Part shown: in pieces, positions 11,200 through 19,785 of the stretch
Numbering within the stretch: the stretch's first letter is position 1
Layout of the letters: every line of letters begins with the position of its first letter
Assembly (NCBI RefSeq): GCF_019375555.1
Contig: NZ_JAHXDN010000001.1
Location: 221,001-285,000, forward strand
DNA: 64,000 nt
Direction of reading: 5' to 3'
From: Roseobacter insulae
GTDB lineage: Bacteria; Pseudomonadota; Alphaproteobacteria; Rhodobacterales; Rhodobacteraceae
Position numbers and translations under genes: made by a program
The notes under the pieces: generated by a model
The model's database searches: none
Told to the model about the DNA's origin: nothing
The model's input: the letters and a program-made list of their open reading frames with translations, nothing else

Positions 11200-13395
11200 T
11201 TAGTTTTCCAAGGCCTCGAGCACCCGGTCCGGTGTGAACGGCAGGTGCCGGAGACGCTTGCCCGTAAGAGCGTGGAACCCGTTAGCAATGGCAGCCGCGA
11301 CCATGGGCGTGCCTGCTTCGCCAATGCCAGTCGGCGGTGTGGTGCCTTGGGCCAGATCGAGGGTGATCTCCGGCACCTCATGTGCGCGCAAGATCTCGTA
11401 GTCGTAGTAGTTTGATTGATCAACACGGCCGCCCGTCATAGTGATCCGCTCCTTGAGACTGCTGCTGACGCCAAAGACGATTCCACCTTCGATCTGGTTA
11501 CGGGCATTGTCCGGGGCCACAACAAGCCCTGCGTCAACAGCGGCCCAGAAGCGCGGCACAGTGATGATCCCGCGGTCGCGGTCCAGCGCGACTTCGGCAA
11601 CGCCAGCGGCCATGGAACTGCCGTAGCCTGCGAACGATAGGCCAAGGGCTGTGTCCGGCCGCGCGCCATCCCAATCTGACATTTCAGAAACGCGGCGCAG
11701 CAAGGCTACCCCTCTGGGATTGTGCTGAAGCAGATCCATGCGGAAATCCAGTGGATCCCGACCTGCCTCGGCAGCCAGTTCGTCCATGAACGCTTCGGCG
11801 GCAAAGCTGGTGTAACTTGCCCCAATGCCGCGCCATGGGGCCAGGCGGGCGTGGGTAGGCGTGATCACATGTTCGGCGTGCATGTCCGGCAGATCGTAGA
11901 ATGGGCTTTCCGACCCGCGCATCGAGATGATGTCATTCGGGGCAACTTGAGACCACCGCAGGGGGTTGAAATAGGAGATGACTGACGGTGCAGCGACGCG
12001 GTGTTCCCAGCCTTGCAATGTGCCCTCTGCTGTCAGGCCGGCGCGGAGGCGCTGCACGGCGGCGGGCCGGAAGGCACCGTTTTGAACGTCATCCTCGCGT
12101 GTCCAGACTAGCTTGACCGGCAGGCCAACGGTCTTCGACAACAAGAGCGCGTCACGCAAGTATTCTTGATCAAGCGCGGTACGGCGGCCAAAGCTGCCAC
12201 CCATGGTCATCACGTTAAGCCGGACGCGATCCGGCGTCGTGCCCAAGGTCTCTGTCATTGTGCGAGTGGACCAGCTTTGCGTCTGGGTGCCGACCCATGC
12301 TTCAGCGCCTAAACCGTCGGCATCAACAGACGCAACCGCGGCCATCGGTTCGATCTGCGCATGGTAGGCGTAGTCGGACCGATATTCCGCAGTGACGGTA
12401 CGGTCTGCCGCCGCGATCGAGGTCGCGGCATCGCCGTTTTCGCGCCACGTCGCACGGTCAATGCCTGGATCATCTAGCGCTGCGGCATAGGCATCCAGCG
12501 TGGCATCGCTGTCCATCGTCCACCAAGGGTCTGGCGTGCCCCATGTGACGTCGAGCGTCTCCTTGGCCCGGAACGCAGCCTCGATGTGATCGGCGATCAC
12601 CGCGACCCCTTCGGGCAGCACTATAACATCGCGCACGCCGAGGACGGTTCGGGCCGCGGCGTCATCTATACGTTCCGGCCCTACACCGTCAAAGGGCGTG
12701 CAGGCCACGGCTGCAAAGACCATGCCCGGCACCGTGATGTCGATGGCGTAAGTCTCGGTCCCGGTACTCTTTGCTGGAATGTCGATGCGGGGGTGATCCT
12801 GGCCAATGAGGCGATAATCCTCGGGGCGTTTGAGGTCCGCTTGGCTTCTCTCGGGCACTGTCACATCAAGGTCGGGCAAGGCAGCAACGCCGCCATAGCT
12901 GAGCACGCGCCCGGTTGGGTCGTGCCGGACTGTTCCAGCGAGCGTGCTGACCTCGGCGGCAGGCACGTCCCAGGCCTTTGCCGCTTCGCGTATCAGCACC
13001 GCGCGCACCTGAGCACCTGCTTGGCGCAGCGTGTCGAAATAGCCCGACACCCCGGTGCTGCCGGCTGTATAGAGAACGTTGCCAAAGAGCGGGTTGCCGA
13101 AGCTGCGGTCGTCAGTATCCAGTTGTTCAACGGTGACACGGTCCCAATCGGCGTCCATTTCTTCGGCCAGGATCAGCGGAAGGGCCGTTGAACTGCCTTG
13201 TCCCATTTCGGTCGAGGGGAACAGGATGTGCACTTCACCCTCGGTCGTGATGGTGACCCAGCCAGTAATGTCCGCTTGCGTTGCGGTGGTCGCCGCACGT
13301 GAGATTGATGCGAGGCCGCTGGCCCCGATGACAAAGCTCAGCGCAGCGCCTGTTGCGAGGAACCCGCGACGGGTCAGGTGCATATGTGCGGTCAT
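11200..13395 (-). CDS. Molybdopterin-binding large subunit of a xanthine-dehydrogenase-family oxidase (isoquinoline 1-oxidoreductase beta type)
   Basis: The 731-residue protein begins with a twin-arginine signal (TRRGFLATGAALSFVIGASG), so it is exported folded to the periplasm. The MGQGSST motif and an aldehyde-oxidase/xanthine-dehydrogenase Mo-pterin domain with GGSFGRR and GIGEAGTPMVAAA segments follow, as in single-chain IorB-type subunits. It should bind a molybdenum cofactor and hydroxylate an aromatic or aldehyde substrate, passing electrons to the [2Fe-2S] subunit encoded 1 nt upstream. There is no FAD subunit gene, consistent with IorAB-type enzymes that use a cytochrome. The actual substrate is unknown. 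Confidence 0.9.
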   Translation of the reverse strand: MTAHMHLTRRGFLATGAALSFVIGASGLASISRAATTATQADITGWVTITTEGEVHILFPSTEMGQGSSTALPLILAEEMDADWDRVTVEQLDTDDRSFGNPLFGNVLYTAGSTGVSGYFDTLRQAGAQVRAVLIREAAKAWDVPAAEVSTLAGTVRHDPTGRVLSYGGVAALPDLDVTVPERSQADLKRPEDYRLIGQDHPRIDIPAKSTGTETYAIDITVPGMVFAAVACTPFDGVGPERIDDAAARTVLGVRDVIVLPEGVAVIADHIEAAFRAKETLDVTWGTPDPWWTMDSDATLDAYAAALDDPGIDRATWRENGDAATSIAAADRTVTAEYRSDYAYHAQIEPMAAVASVDADGLGAEAWVGTQTQSWSTRTMTETLGTTPDRVRLNVMTMGGSFGRRTALDQEYLRDALLLSKTVGLPVKLVWTREDDVQNGAFRPAAVQRLRAGLTAEGTLQGWEHRVAAPSVISYFNPLRWSQVAPNDIISMRGSESPFYDLPDMHAEHVITPTHARLAPWRGIGASYTSFAAEAFMDELAAEAGRDPLDFRMDLLQHNPRGVALLRRVSEMSDWDGARPDTALGLSFAGYGSSMAAGVAEVALDRDRGIITVPRFWAAVDAGLVVAPDNARNQIEGGIVFGVSSSLKERITMTGGRVDQSNYYDYEILRAHEVPEITLDLAQGTTPPTGIGEAGTPMVAAAIANGFHALTGKRLRHLPFTPDRVLEALEN

Positions 13396-13396
13396 C

Positions 13397-13849
13397 TCAA
13401 ACCTCCTTTGCGGCGCGTTCTACCGCATTGAAGATGCGCGTGTAGGTGCCACAGCGGCAGAGGTTCGTGCTCATATGGTCCGCGATATCGTCACGCGTGG
13501 GGTTGGGATTGAAGTCCAGAAGCTCAGCCGCCTTCATAATTTGGCCAGACTGACAATAGCCGCATTGCGGGACCTGTTCTGCGATCCATGCCTGTTGCAG
13601 CGGGTGCGAGCCATCCTCTGACAACCCCTCGATGGTGGTCACCTCGGCCCCTTCGACTGCCGACACCGGTGTCAGGCAGGAGAAAGTCGCGATACCGTCC
13701 ACATGCACCGTGCAGGCGCCGCACTGGCCCGCGCCGCAGCCGAATTTGGTCCCGGTCAGCCCCATGTGATCACGCAATGCCCAGAGCAATGGGGTGTCGG
13801 GCGCGGCTGCAAACTCGATTTCGGTCTGATTGACGGATAATCTGATCAT
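13397..13849 (-). CDS. [2Fe-2S] small subunit of the molybdenum hydroxylase (isoquinoline 1-oxidoreductase alpha type)
   Basis: From ATG 13849 the protein has 150 residues, the family norm, behind an AAAGGACCG site. The longer open frame upstream shows no homology-like sequence. Plant-type cluster ligands are C38, C43, C46 and C58; the second cluster has C96, C99, C131 and C133 (QCGYCQSGQ and CRCGTYTRI). It transfers electrons from the molybdenum centre of the large subunit and forms a two-gene operon with it. The absence of a signal peptide fits hitch-hiker export with the Tat-signal-bearing partner. Confidence 0.92.
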   Translation of the reverse strand: MIRLSVNQTEIEFAAAPDTPLLWALRDHMGLTGTKFGCGAGQCGACTVHVDGIATFSCLTPVSAVEGAEVTTIEGLSEDGSHPLQQAWIAEQVPQCGYCQSGQIMKAAELLDFNPNPTRDDIADHMSTNLCRCGTYTRIFNAVERAAKEV

Positions 13850-14355
13850 GGTCGGTCCTTTCTGTGCTATGGTGGCAATTCGTGTACGATCTGGCGTCGC
13901 TTCGCGGTGGCTGACGAGACGCTGATATGCCTGTAAGTTAGGATGCGGGGAGGACAGTTCATCGCACGCTTGCGCACAATTCATGTGCGCAAGACGCAGG
14001 GGACATCGATCTATTTGAATGAAAGCAGTACGACGAAGAATGCACGTGCAGCGATGGGACCGAATTGTTGGAAAGGGCTCCCTGCGCCCGTTGGATAGAA
14101 CGCAACATCCCCCTTTTGGCCTTTGACATCCCAAGATGTAGGCGGCCCGGAGCCGACCTTGACCATGCAACCGACACACTGCAGTGCGGCCCGTCGAAGG
14201 GGACATCGCTGCGAATGCAAAAATCAGTGGGTAGACCAACTCACAGTCTGCGGGACTGAGCGCTCTTTCGCTGCGGTTGCGCGAATGGCTGCTTCTACCG
14301 TGATGCTTAGTATCTCTGGCTCGCCAAGCCAAACGTGATGTGCTTTTTTAACTTC
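13850..14355. other. Intergenic region upstream of the molybdenum hydroxylase operon
   Basis: About 500 nt with no complete gene. A minus-strand frame at 14011-14220 reads like the tail of a protein ([20 protein letters not shown]) but has no start signal or recognised family and may be a gene fragment. The 14228-14299 part is one copy of a dispersed repeat found again at 15237. Confidence 0.4.
14228..14299. repeat. Imperfect dispersed repeat, copy 1
   Basis: The segment contains AACTCACAGTCTGCGGGACT, TTCGCTGCGGTTGC and GAATGGCTGC. A related segment at 15237-15308 has the same order and spacing with roughly 70 percent identity by eye. Both lie between genes. I infer a dispersed intergenic repeat family; its function is unknown. 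Confidence 0.5.
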
Positions 14356-15006
14356 ATGCTAATTGATCCGATTACCCTCTCCGCCTTCTCGCTCGCTGTC
14401 GTTCTCTTGGCACTGACGCCAGGCCCCGATCTTTTCCTGATCGTCGGACGAGGGCTGGCGCAGGGACGCTCGGCAGCGATCTATACTGCGCTTGGCTTTT
14501 TTCTCGCTGGCACCGTTCAGGTGCCGCTCCTTGCTCTGGGCCTCGCGACCCTGATCTCTGAAAACCCTTTCCTCTTCGATCTGATCCGTTATGCGGGCGG
14601 GGCATATCTTATCTGGCGGGGCGCGAAGATGGTCTTTGGCCCGGTGCCTGATCCTTCAGGCGAGGGCTATGCGGTAGTGTCGCGAGGCGAGGCACTGCGC
14701 GAAGGGTTTGTGGCGAGCCTAGTGAACCCGAAGGGTCACGCTTTCATGCTCGCCTTTCTGCCGCAGTTCGTGGACCCTACAGCCGGGTCGGTCGCTTTTC
14801 AGTTTGTCATCCTTGGCCTCGTAATGCGCGCTGTCGCTCTCGTAGTGGAGGTAACGCTGGCCACATTTTCGGGAACCATCGGAGCTGTCCTGCGCCGTTC
14901 ACGTCGCGCGCGCATTATGTTGGAGCGCACGGCTGGCCTGCTAATTGTCGCTATCGGAGTCCGGCTACTCCTTCTGGAGCCACCCGAGCCGCGAGGCGTT
15001 CAGTAA
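14356..15006 (+). CDS. LysE/RhtB-family amino-acid exporter
   Basis: The 216-residue hydrophobic protein from ATG 14356 begins MLIDPITLSAFSLAVVLLAL followed by TPGPDLFLIVGRGLAQG, the hallmark of the LysE/RhtB family. Six transmembrane segments are expected. GGAYLIWRGAKM is also family-typical. Alternative starts at 14335 (GTG) and 14338 add only a few residues. It likely exports an amino acid or analogue across the inner membrane. It is convergent with the MFS gene and has a terminator downstream at 15309. Confidence 0.88.
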   Translation: MLIDPITLSAFSLAVVLLALTPGPDLFLIVGRGLAQGRSAAIYTALGFFLAGTVQVPLLALGLATLISENPFLFDLIRYAGGAYLIWRGAKMVFGPVPDPSGEGYAVVSRGEALREGFVASLVNPKGHAFMLAFLPQFVDPTAGSVAFQFVILGLVMRAVALVVEVTLATFSGTIGAVLRRSRRARIMLERTAGLLIVAIGVRLLLLEPPEPRGVQ

Positions 15007-15236
15007 GAACCTCTTTACAGTATGCCCCACTCGTAGCGGCTCCGCTTAAGCCGCCATTCGCGTACCTTGCAGCATCCTGTACTCTGGGCTCGTTGCGGAC
15101 CTCGGAGGCAGCGCAGCATGTCGGAGTGCATGACCTGCCCTATCCGCCAGGACGGCCCTACCAGACATTGACTCACCCTCGGCCATGCTGCAATCGCAGC
15201 CCGCATTGCCGACATTCGCCGCAACCGCTAAATCCG

Positions 15237-15308
15237 ATGGTGAGCGAACTCACAGATTGCGGGGCTTAGCTCCCATTCGCTGCGGCTGCACCAATGTCGG
15301 CTGTTGGC
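15237..15308. repeat. Imperfect dispersed repeat, copy 2
   Basis: This segment has GAACTCACAGATTGCGGGGC, ATTCGCTGCGGCTGC and CAATGTCGGCTG in the same arrangement as copy 1 at 14228. It sits in the 350-nt gap between the convergent LysE and MFS genes, just before the terminator hairpin. Confidence 0.5.
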
Positions 15309-15349
15309 GATGGCCGCCCACTGTGGACGGCCATCAGCCTTTTATTTTT
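15309..15349 (+). terminator. Rho-independent terminator after the LysE-type gene
   Basis: GATGGCCGCCC (15309-15319) pairs with GGACGGCCATC (15325-15335) around a 5-nt loop, followed by the T-rich run TTTTATTTTT. It lies between two convergent genes. The T tract is on the plus strand, so it ends the exporter transcript. Confidence 0.7.
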
Positions 15350-15354
15350 GCATT

Positions 15355-16521
15355 CTACTCGGCAGGAACGGCGATGGTGCGCGATGCGCGGATCCCCAGT
15401 GCTATTATGGCCGCAACAACCAGTCCGGCAAACCCGATCATCGCATTAGCCGATCCGAGAGCTGCCAGGCCTTGCGCGTCAATCACGAGACCGCCAATCA
15501 ATGCTCCGAGGCCAATACCAACCTGTGCGATTGTTACGCTCAGGGCTGATGCAAACTCTTGCGCTTCCGGAGCCTGCTTCATGACACGCAACTGGTTGCC
15601 GATGAAGCCTGCTGACTGGGCTGCGCCCCAGATCGCCAGTGGGATCAGGAACAGGATGCCTTGCCCGGTCAGTGCGACCGTAGCGAAAGATGACAGCGCA
15701 AGCGCGGCAAGCGATACAGCCGTTACACCCATAGGACTTCGATCAACGTATTGGCCAGCCAGCCAATTACCGAACAGGCCGACGACACCGAAGCCCATCA
15801 ATACCCACGCCACCTGACTTGCAGGAACAGACGCCAGTGTTTGCAAAATGTCCGCCAGATAGGTGTAGGCCACAAACATCGACGTGAAGGCGAAAGCAGT
15901 CAGTACCAGATGACCGAGAAACATCGGACGTTTCAGGATCGACGCCTGTTTCAGCAACGAGGGAGCGGCTTGCTGTTTGGTTGTGGGGAAGAAGGCCAGG
16001 AGCGCCAGCGACATGATCGCCGACAGTGCACCGATTGCCCCAAACATGACGCGCCATCCCATCAGATCAGCCAAGAGTGTCCCAAGCGGAATGCCGATGA
16101 CCGTCCCTGCCGAGATACTGGCATAAAGGATGGCTACGGATTTACCGCCACCTTCTGGTCCTCCGAGTTGTGCTGCTGAAGCGGTGCCAACGGCCCAGAA
16201 GACAGGAAGGGCCAAAGCGCCGATGACTCGGGCGGCTGCAAGCGTTTCAAAAGTGGGTGCAAAAGCCGTCAGGACGTTCGACACGGCGATCATTGCCAGC
16301 AGCGTGGCGAACAGCTTTTTCCGTTCGAACTGCGCCACCAGGGCCGTCAGAAACGGAGCCGCAATGGCGACAGTAAAGGCGAAGATCGTCGCCAACAGAC
16401 CAGCTTGCGCGATAGTGACGCCAAGATCGGCTGCGAGTTGCGGCAGGACGCCGATAATCACGAACTCTGTCGTGACGACGGCGAATCCTGCCGCTGCAAG
16501 TGTGAGGATAGGAAGTTTCAT
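15355..16521 (-). CDS. MFS-type drug/sugar efflux transporter (DHA1-like)
   Basis: From ATG 16521 (388 residues) the protein begins MKLPILTLAAAGFAVVTTEF and has about 12 membrane segments, the size and style of YdeE/AraJ-like DHA1 efflux pumps. The start was chosen because GGAGG lies 7 nt upstream of this ATG; two upstream in-frame starts overlap that site. It would export small solutes or drugs using the proton gradient. It is convergent with the LysE gene; the aldo/keto reductase and small membrane gene lie upstream in the same direction. Confidence 0.88.
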   Translation of the reverse strand: MKLPILTLAAAGFAVVTTEFVIIGVLPQLAADLGVTIAQAGLLATIFAFTVAIAAPFLTALVAQFERKKLFATLLAMIAVSNVLTAFAPTFETLAAARVIGALALPVFWAVGTASAAQLGGPEGGGKSVAILYASISAGTVIGIPLGTLLADLMGWRVMFGAIGALSAIMSLALLAFFPTTKQQAAPSLLKQASILKRPMFLGHLVLTAFAFTSMFVAYTYLADILQTLASVPASQVAWVLMGFGVVGLFGNWLAGQYVDRSPMGVTAVSLAALALSSFATVALTGQGILFLIPLAIWGAAQSAGFIGNQLRVMKQAPEAQEFASALSVTIAQVGIGLGALIGGLVIDAQGLAALGSANAMIGFAGLVVAAIIALGIRASRTIAVPAE

Positions 16522-16609
16522 TGTCATGCCTCCTTTGGGCAAAAGTGAACCGGTCCGCTTGCGAGAAGCGGAGAGGGGAAGTTGTGATTAGAGGTGAAGT
16601 CAGCGCGGC

Positions 16610-16822
16610 CTACGGGCCGGAGGGCAGGTGTCTATTTTCAAGGTGTCCGACGAAGCGATTCAGAGCTGGCACAACCAGCATAGTCATTAGTGGCACCATC
16701 AGACCTGTCAGAGCCAATGTCCTGACCGCCAGCGGCCACTGCCCGATCACCCCGTCCATGAGCAACAGCAGGACCGTAATCGTCGGCCATGCCGCTGCCC
16801 ACGTGATCAGCAGATCACGCAT
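16610..16822 (-). CDS. Small two-span membrane protein resembling the membrane tail of ABM-superfamily proteins
   Basis: From ATG 16822 the product is 70 residues: MRDLLITWAAAWPTITVLLL, a second hydrophobic segment with VPLMTMLVVPALNRF, then a polar end. This pattern resembles the C-terminal membrane part of antibiotic-biosynthesis-monooxygenase-like proteins, here as a free-standing gene. Its ATG overlaps the stop of the aldo/keto reductase (ATGCGTGA), so the two are translationally coupled. The function is unknown. Confidence 0.6.
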   Translation of the reverse strand: MRDLLITWAAAWPTITVLLLLMDGVIGQWPLAVRTLALTGLMVPLMTMLVVPALNRFVGHLENRHLPSGP

Positions 16823-17618
16823 GTTGTATTTCCAACGCCGAAGCGTTGTCTTCCAGATGCGCGATGGTTGTCGTGCCCGGAATTGCGAGGATGTTTGGCG
16901 ACCGGGCGAGCAGCGTCCGCAATGCCTCCCCCGGATCGACAACGGCCCCCTGTTTCATCGGGTTAGCACCGAGCGGGCCATGCGGGACAAATGCAATGCC
17001 CTGTTCGTTCAGCCAGTCGATCATACTCTCCTGTTCTTCATCACGCGCGTCAGCGGGCGAGTAGCGATTTTGGACAGCCGCAATCGGCGCAACTTTCAGG
17101 GCTTGCTCGACCTGCACCCGCGAGACGTTGGACAACCCGATCATGTTGATCTTCCCGGCTTGTCGCATCTCTTCAAGCGCGGCCACACTCTCGATGATGG
17201 GCGTCACACCATCGGGGGAGTGGACGTAATAAAGGTCGATCTTGTCCGTTCGCAGACTGGCAAGGCTTTCCTCCAAATGCCGTTTCATCGTCGCGGCGGA
17301 TGTATCGCGGCTGATGCTTGTGGCGCTTTTTTCCACACCCCCTTTGGAGGCAATGAACATATCGCCATAGGTGCCATCGTCAGCAAGAAGCGCGTCGGCA
17401 ATCAGCTTTTCGTTTTCATGGGGTCCATAAGCGCGGGCTGTGTCGATGTGGGTAACGCCAAGGTCACGGGCGCGTTGTAGCAAATCAATGCCGCCCTGCC
17501 AGTCTGCGTAAGGTCCAAAGTTGCGGGGCTGGCCTGTGAGGCGCATCGCACCGTAGCCGATGCGATTGACTGTGCGTCCATTGAGGAAGGTGAAGGTGGT
17601 GTTCTGATCGTTGGTCAT
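16815..17618 (-). CDS. Aldo/keto reductase
   Basis: The 267-residue protein has the AKR signature: the catalytic Asp and Tyr in THIDTARAYGPHENE, Lys in FIASKGGVE, His in LYYVHSPDG, and IPGTTTIAHLEDN near the C-terminus for NADPH binding. It reduces aldehydes or ketones with NADPH in the cytoplasm. It is divergent from a LysR gene 94 nt away and probably controlled by it. A palindrome overlapping that regulator's start lies in between. Confidence 0.92.
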   Translation of the reverse strand: MTNDQNTTFTFLNGRTVNRIGYGAMRLTGQPRNFGPYADWQGGIDLLQRARDLGVTHIDTARAYGPHENEKLIADALLADDGTYGDMFIASKGGVEKSATSISRDTSAATMKRHLEESLASLRTDKIDLYYVHSPDGVTPIIESVAALEEMRQAGKINMIGLSNVSRVQVEQALKVAPIAAVQNRYSPADARDEEQESMIDWLNEQGIAFVPHGPLGANPMKQGAVVDPGEALRTLLARSPNILAIPGTTTIAHLEDNASALEIQHA

Positions 17619-17699
17619 GTCATGGTTCCTTTCGTTTCGATTGAGATGAACATACGGACCTGACGATTTAACGGTAGCGGCATGGAGAGTAAGACTGCT

Positions 17700-17714
17700 A
17701 TACGCTTAGCGTAT
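17700..17714. promoter_or_regulatory. LysR-type palindromic box overlapping the regulator's start codon
   Basis: ATACGC-TTA-GCGTAT is a perfect 6-bp-arm palindrome whose last two bases are the first two of the LysR ATG (17713). It lies in the divergent promoter region and is a likely autoregulatory binding site. A second LysR gene at 57381 has the same arrangement. Confidence 0.5.
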
Positions 17715-18612
17715 GAACACACGCTTTGATCGTCTCGCTCTGCTGGAAACTTTCGTGCGCATTGCCGAGCGCGGTTCGCTTTCGGAAGCCGCCCGTGACC
17801 TAGGCACATCGCAGCCGTCGATTTCCCGGCAGCTTGCGGCGCTAGAAACCCGCCTTGATGTCGTGCTGGCGCGGCGCACGACCCATAATGTTACCCTGAC
17901 GCCGGATGGTCTGGCTCTTTTGGAAGACGCGCGGCGCATGTTGGGCGAGTGGGAGGCAATCGAGGAACGACATTCAGAAGACGACGCATTGAAGGGCATG
18001 ATCCGTGTGATCGCACCGGTTGCCCTTGGACAGAGCTTGTTCGTGCGTGCGGCGTCGCAGTTCATGAAGGATCACTCCGGCGTCACTATTGATTGGCGCT
18101 TGCGCGACGACGCAATTCGTTTTGCCGAGGAAGGGTGTGATTGCTGGTTAAAGATCGGCGCGGTGCCAGACGATACGCTTGTCGTGCGGGAGCTGGCGCG
18201 AGTGGAGCGTCTGGTCGTCGGTACGCCAGAATGCCTTGCTGCAGATGCGACACAACCACTGAAAGACCTGCCGTGGCTGACCCTTGGGCCGTTTGAGGGC
18301 AACCGGATCGAGCTTTCAAACAGTGACGGTTCCGCGCAGGTTTTCTCCGTCACCCCAAAGATGGCCAGTGACAACATCTTTGCGATCTATGAGGCCTGCC
18401 TTCAGGGCGTTGGCGTCGCCATCCTGCCGCGCTGGTTCATTGCAGATGATTTGGTGCAAGGCAGGTTGATAGATGCGGAACCTGATCTGCGTGCCGCGCG
18501 TCTGCCCGTAAATCTCGCACTGGCACCAGGAACAAAACGCTCCGCCCGTGTTGAGAGGTTTTGTGAGGCCATACAAGTTTGGTGTCGTGATCAACTCCGC
18601 TCATCTGCTTAA
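17713..18612 (+). CDS. LysR-family transcriptional regulator
   Basis: The 299-residue protein has an N-terminal winged helix-turn-helix (about 5-65; RGSLSEAARDLGTSQPSISRQLAALE) and a C-terminal effector-binding domain, the standard LysR plan. It is transcribed away from the aldo/keto reductase gene, the usual arrangement for a regulator and its target. The inducer is not predictable. The ATG lies within the palindrome at 17700-17714, suggesting direct repression of its own translation start region. Confidence 0.92.
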   Translation: MNTRFDRLALLETFVRIAERGSLSEAARDLGTSQPSISRQLAALETRLDVVLARRTTHNVTLTPDGLALLEDARRMLGEWEAIEERHSEDDALKGMIRVIAPVALGQSLFVRAASQFMKDHSGVTIDWRLRDDAIRFAEEGCDCWLKIGAVPDDTLVVRELARVERLVVGTPECLAADATQPLKDLPWLTLGPFEGNRIELSNSDGSAQVFSVTPKMASDNIFAIYEACLQGVGVAILPRWFIADDLVQGRLIDAEPDLRAARLPVNLALAPGTKRSARVERFCEAIQVWCRDQLRSSA

Positions 18613-18779
18613 GATAGCGGTCGTTCAGGCATGACGCAGCATCGGTGAAATTTGTCTCGAAGCCACCATTGGGTACGGTACAGCGTCAGCCGTCTTGAAA
18701 GGCCTAGTGCCCGAAGGGAACGCCCATTGCGGACACCGAAGGTAATGCTAATTGCTGCGGATGTGATCCCCTGAAACGC

Positions 18780-19700
18780 CCCCGGTTTTGGTTAGAGTTT
18801 ACCGCATCGAATCCCTGGCTGGGAGAGGACGCTGGTCGATGAGATGCGGGCGGATTGGCAGGTGTCGATCCGCCGGGCCTGTGCGGTGATCCGGTTCGAT
18901 CCCAGGACCTATCGCTACAAGTCTCGTCGGCCTGGCCAGGCCGCGTTGGAACAGCGGATCAGGGAGATTTGCCAGACGCGTGTCCGGTTCGGATACCGGC
19001 GTGTCCATGTGCTGTTGAAGCGCGAGGGCTGGGAGATCAATGCCAAGAAGACCTATCGGATTTACAAGGAGTTGGGCATGCAGCTCAGGAACAAGACGCC
19101 GAAGCGCCGGGTGAAGGCGAAGCTTCGGGAGGACCGTGCGAAAGCCGTTGGGCCGAACGATGTCTGGGCCATGGACTTCGTGCATGACCAACTCGCAACG
19201 GGGCGTAAGATCAGGGTTCTGACGGTTGTCGACACCTTCTCACGCTTCGTGCCGGTGCTTGATCCGCGGTTCAGCTATCGAGGCGAGAATGTGGTCGCTA
19301 CGCTCGAGCGGGTATGCCGCCGTATCGGCTATCCGGCCACGATCCGCGTCGATCAGGGCAGCGAGTTCATCTCGCGCGATATGGACCTCTGGGCCTACCA
19401 GCGCGGCGTCACGCTCGACTTCTCGAGACCAGGCAAACCGACGGACAACGCCTTCATCGAGGCGTTCAATGGGCGATTCCGAGCAGAATGCCTGAACAGC
19501 CACTGGTTCATGAGCCTTGAAGATGCGGCCGAAAAGTTGGAGGCTTGGCGTAGAGACTACAACGAGGAACGGCCGCACAGCGCCATCGGGCACAAGGTCC
19601 CGGCGGACCTGATGAAATCAGCGCACGACACCAGCCCGTGCACCTGATCGAAGGGCGGAAACTCCGACAACAGCCGAGGGCGCGTTGGGTAGCACATCAA
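18780..19700 (+). mobile_element. Truncated IS3-family insertion sequence
   Basis: Only the orfB part of an IS3-family element is present. The orfA (helix-turn-helix) frame and the usual frameshift overlap are missing upstream, where the sequence changes to non-coding within about 60 nt. No clear terminal inverted repeats or target duplication were found, so the limits are approximate. It sits at the boundary between ordinary chromosome and the methyltransferase/nuclease operon. Confidence 0.65.
18844..19647 (+). CDS. IS3-family transposase orfB (DDE integrase domain)
   Basis: The 267-residue frame contains the HTH_21 region (RFGYRRVHVLLKREGW) and the rve integrase core. Catalytic residues are visible: Asp in VWAMDFVHD, Asp in IRVDQGSEF, and Glu in FIEAFNGRFRAECL. 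It matches the orfB product of IS3 elements of the IS407/IS51 type. The N-terminus may begin slightly upstream (frame open to about 18832). Without orfA the element is unlikely to move by itself. Confidence 0.88.
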   Translation: MRADWQVSIRRACAVIRFDPRTYRYKSRRPGQAALEQRIREICQTRVRFGYRRVHVLLKREGWEINAKKTYRIYKELGMQLRNKTPKRRVKAKLREDRAKAVGPNDVWAMDFVHDQLATGRKIRVLTVVDTFSRFVPVLDPRFSYRGENVVATLERVCRRIGYPATIRVDQGSEFISRDMDLWAYQRGVTLDFSRPGKPTDNAFIEAFNGRFRAECLNSHWFMSLEDAAEKLEAWRRDYNEERPHSAIGHKVPADLMKSAHDTSPCT

Positions 19701-19785
19701 ACACGGAACAGACTTAACTTCTGATCGAGGACAATCCCGGGAGCAGGTCACTGCAGCGCGGCTTCCCAGAAGCGGACATCGAATA

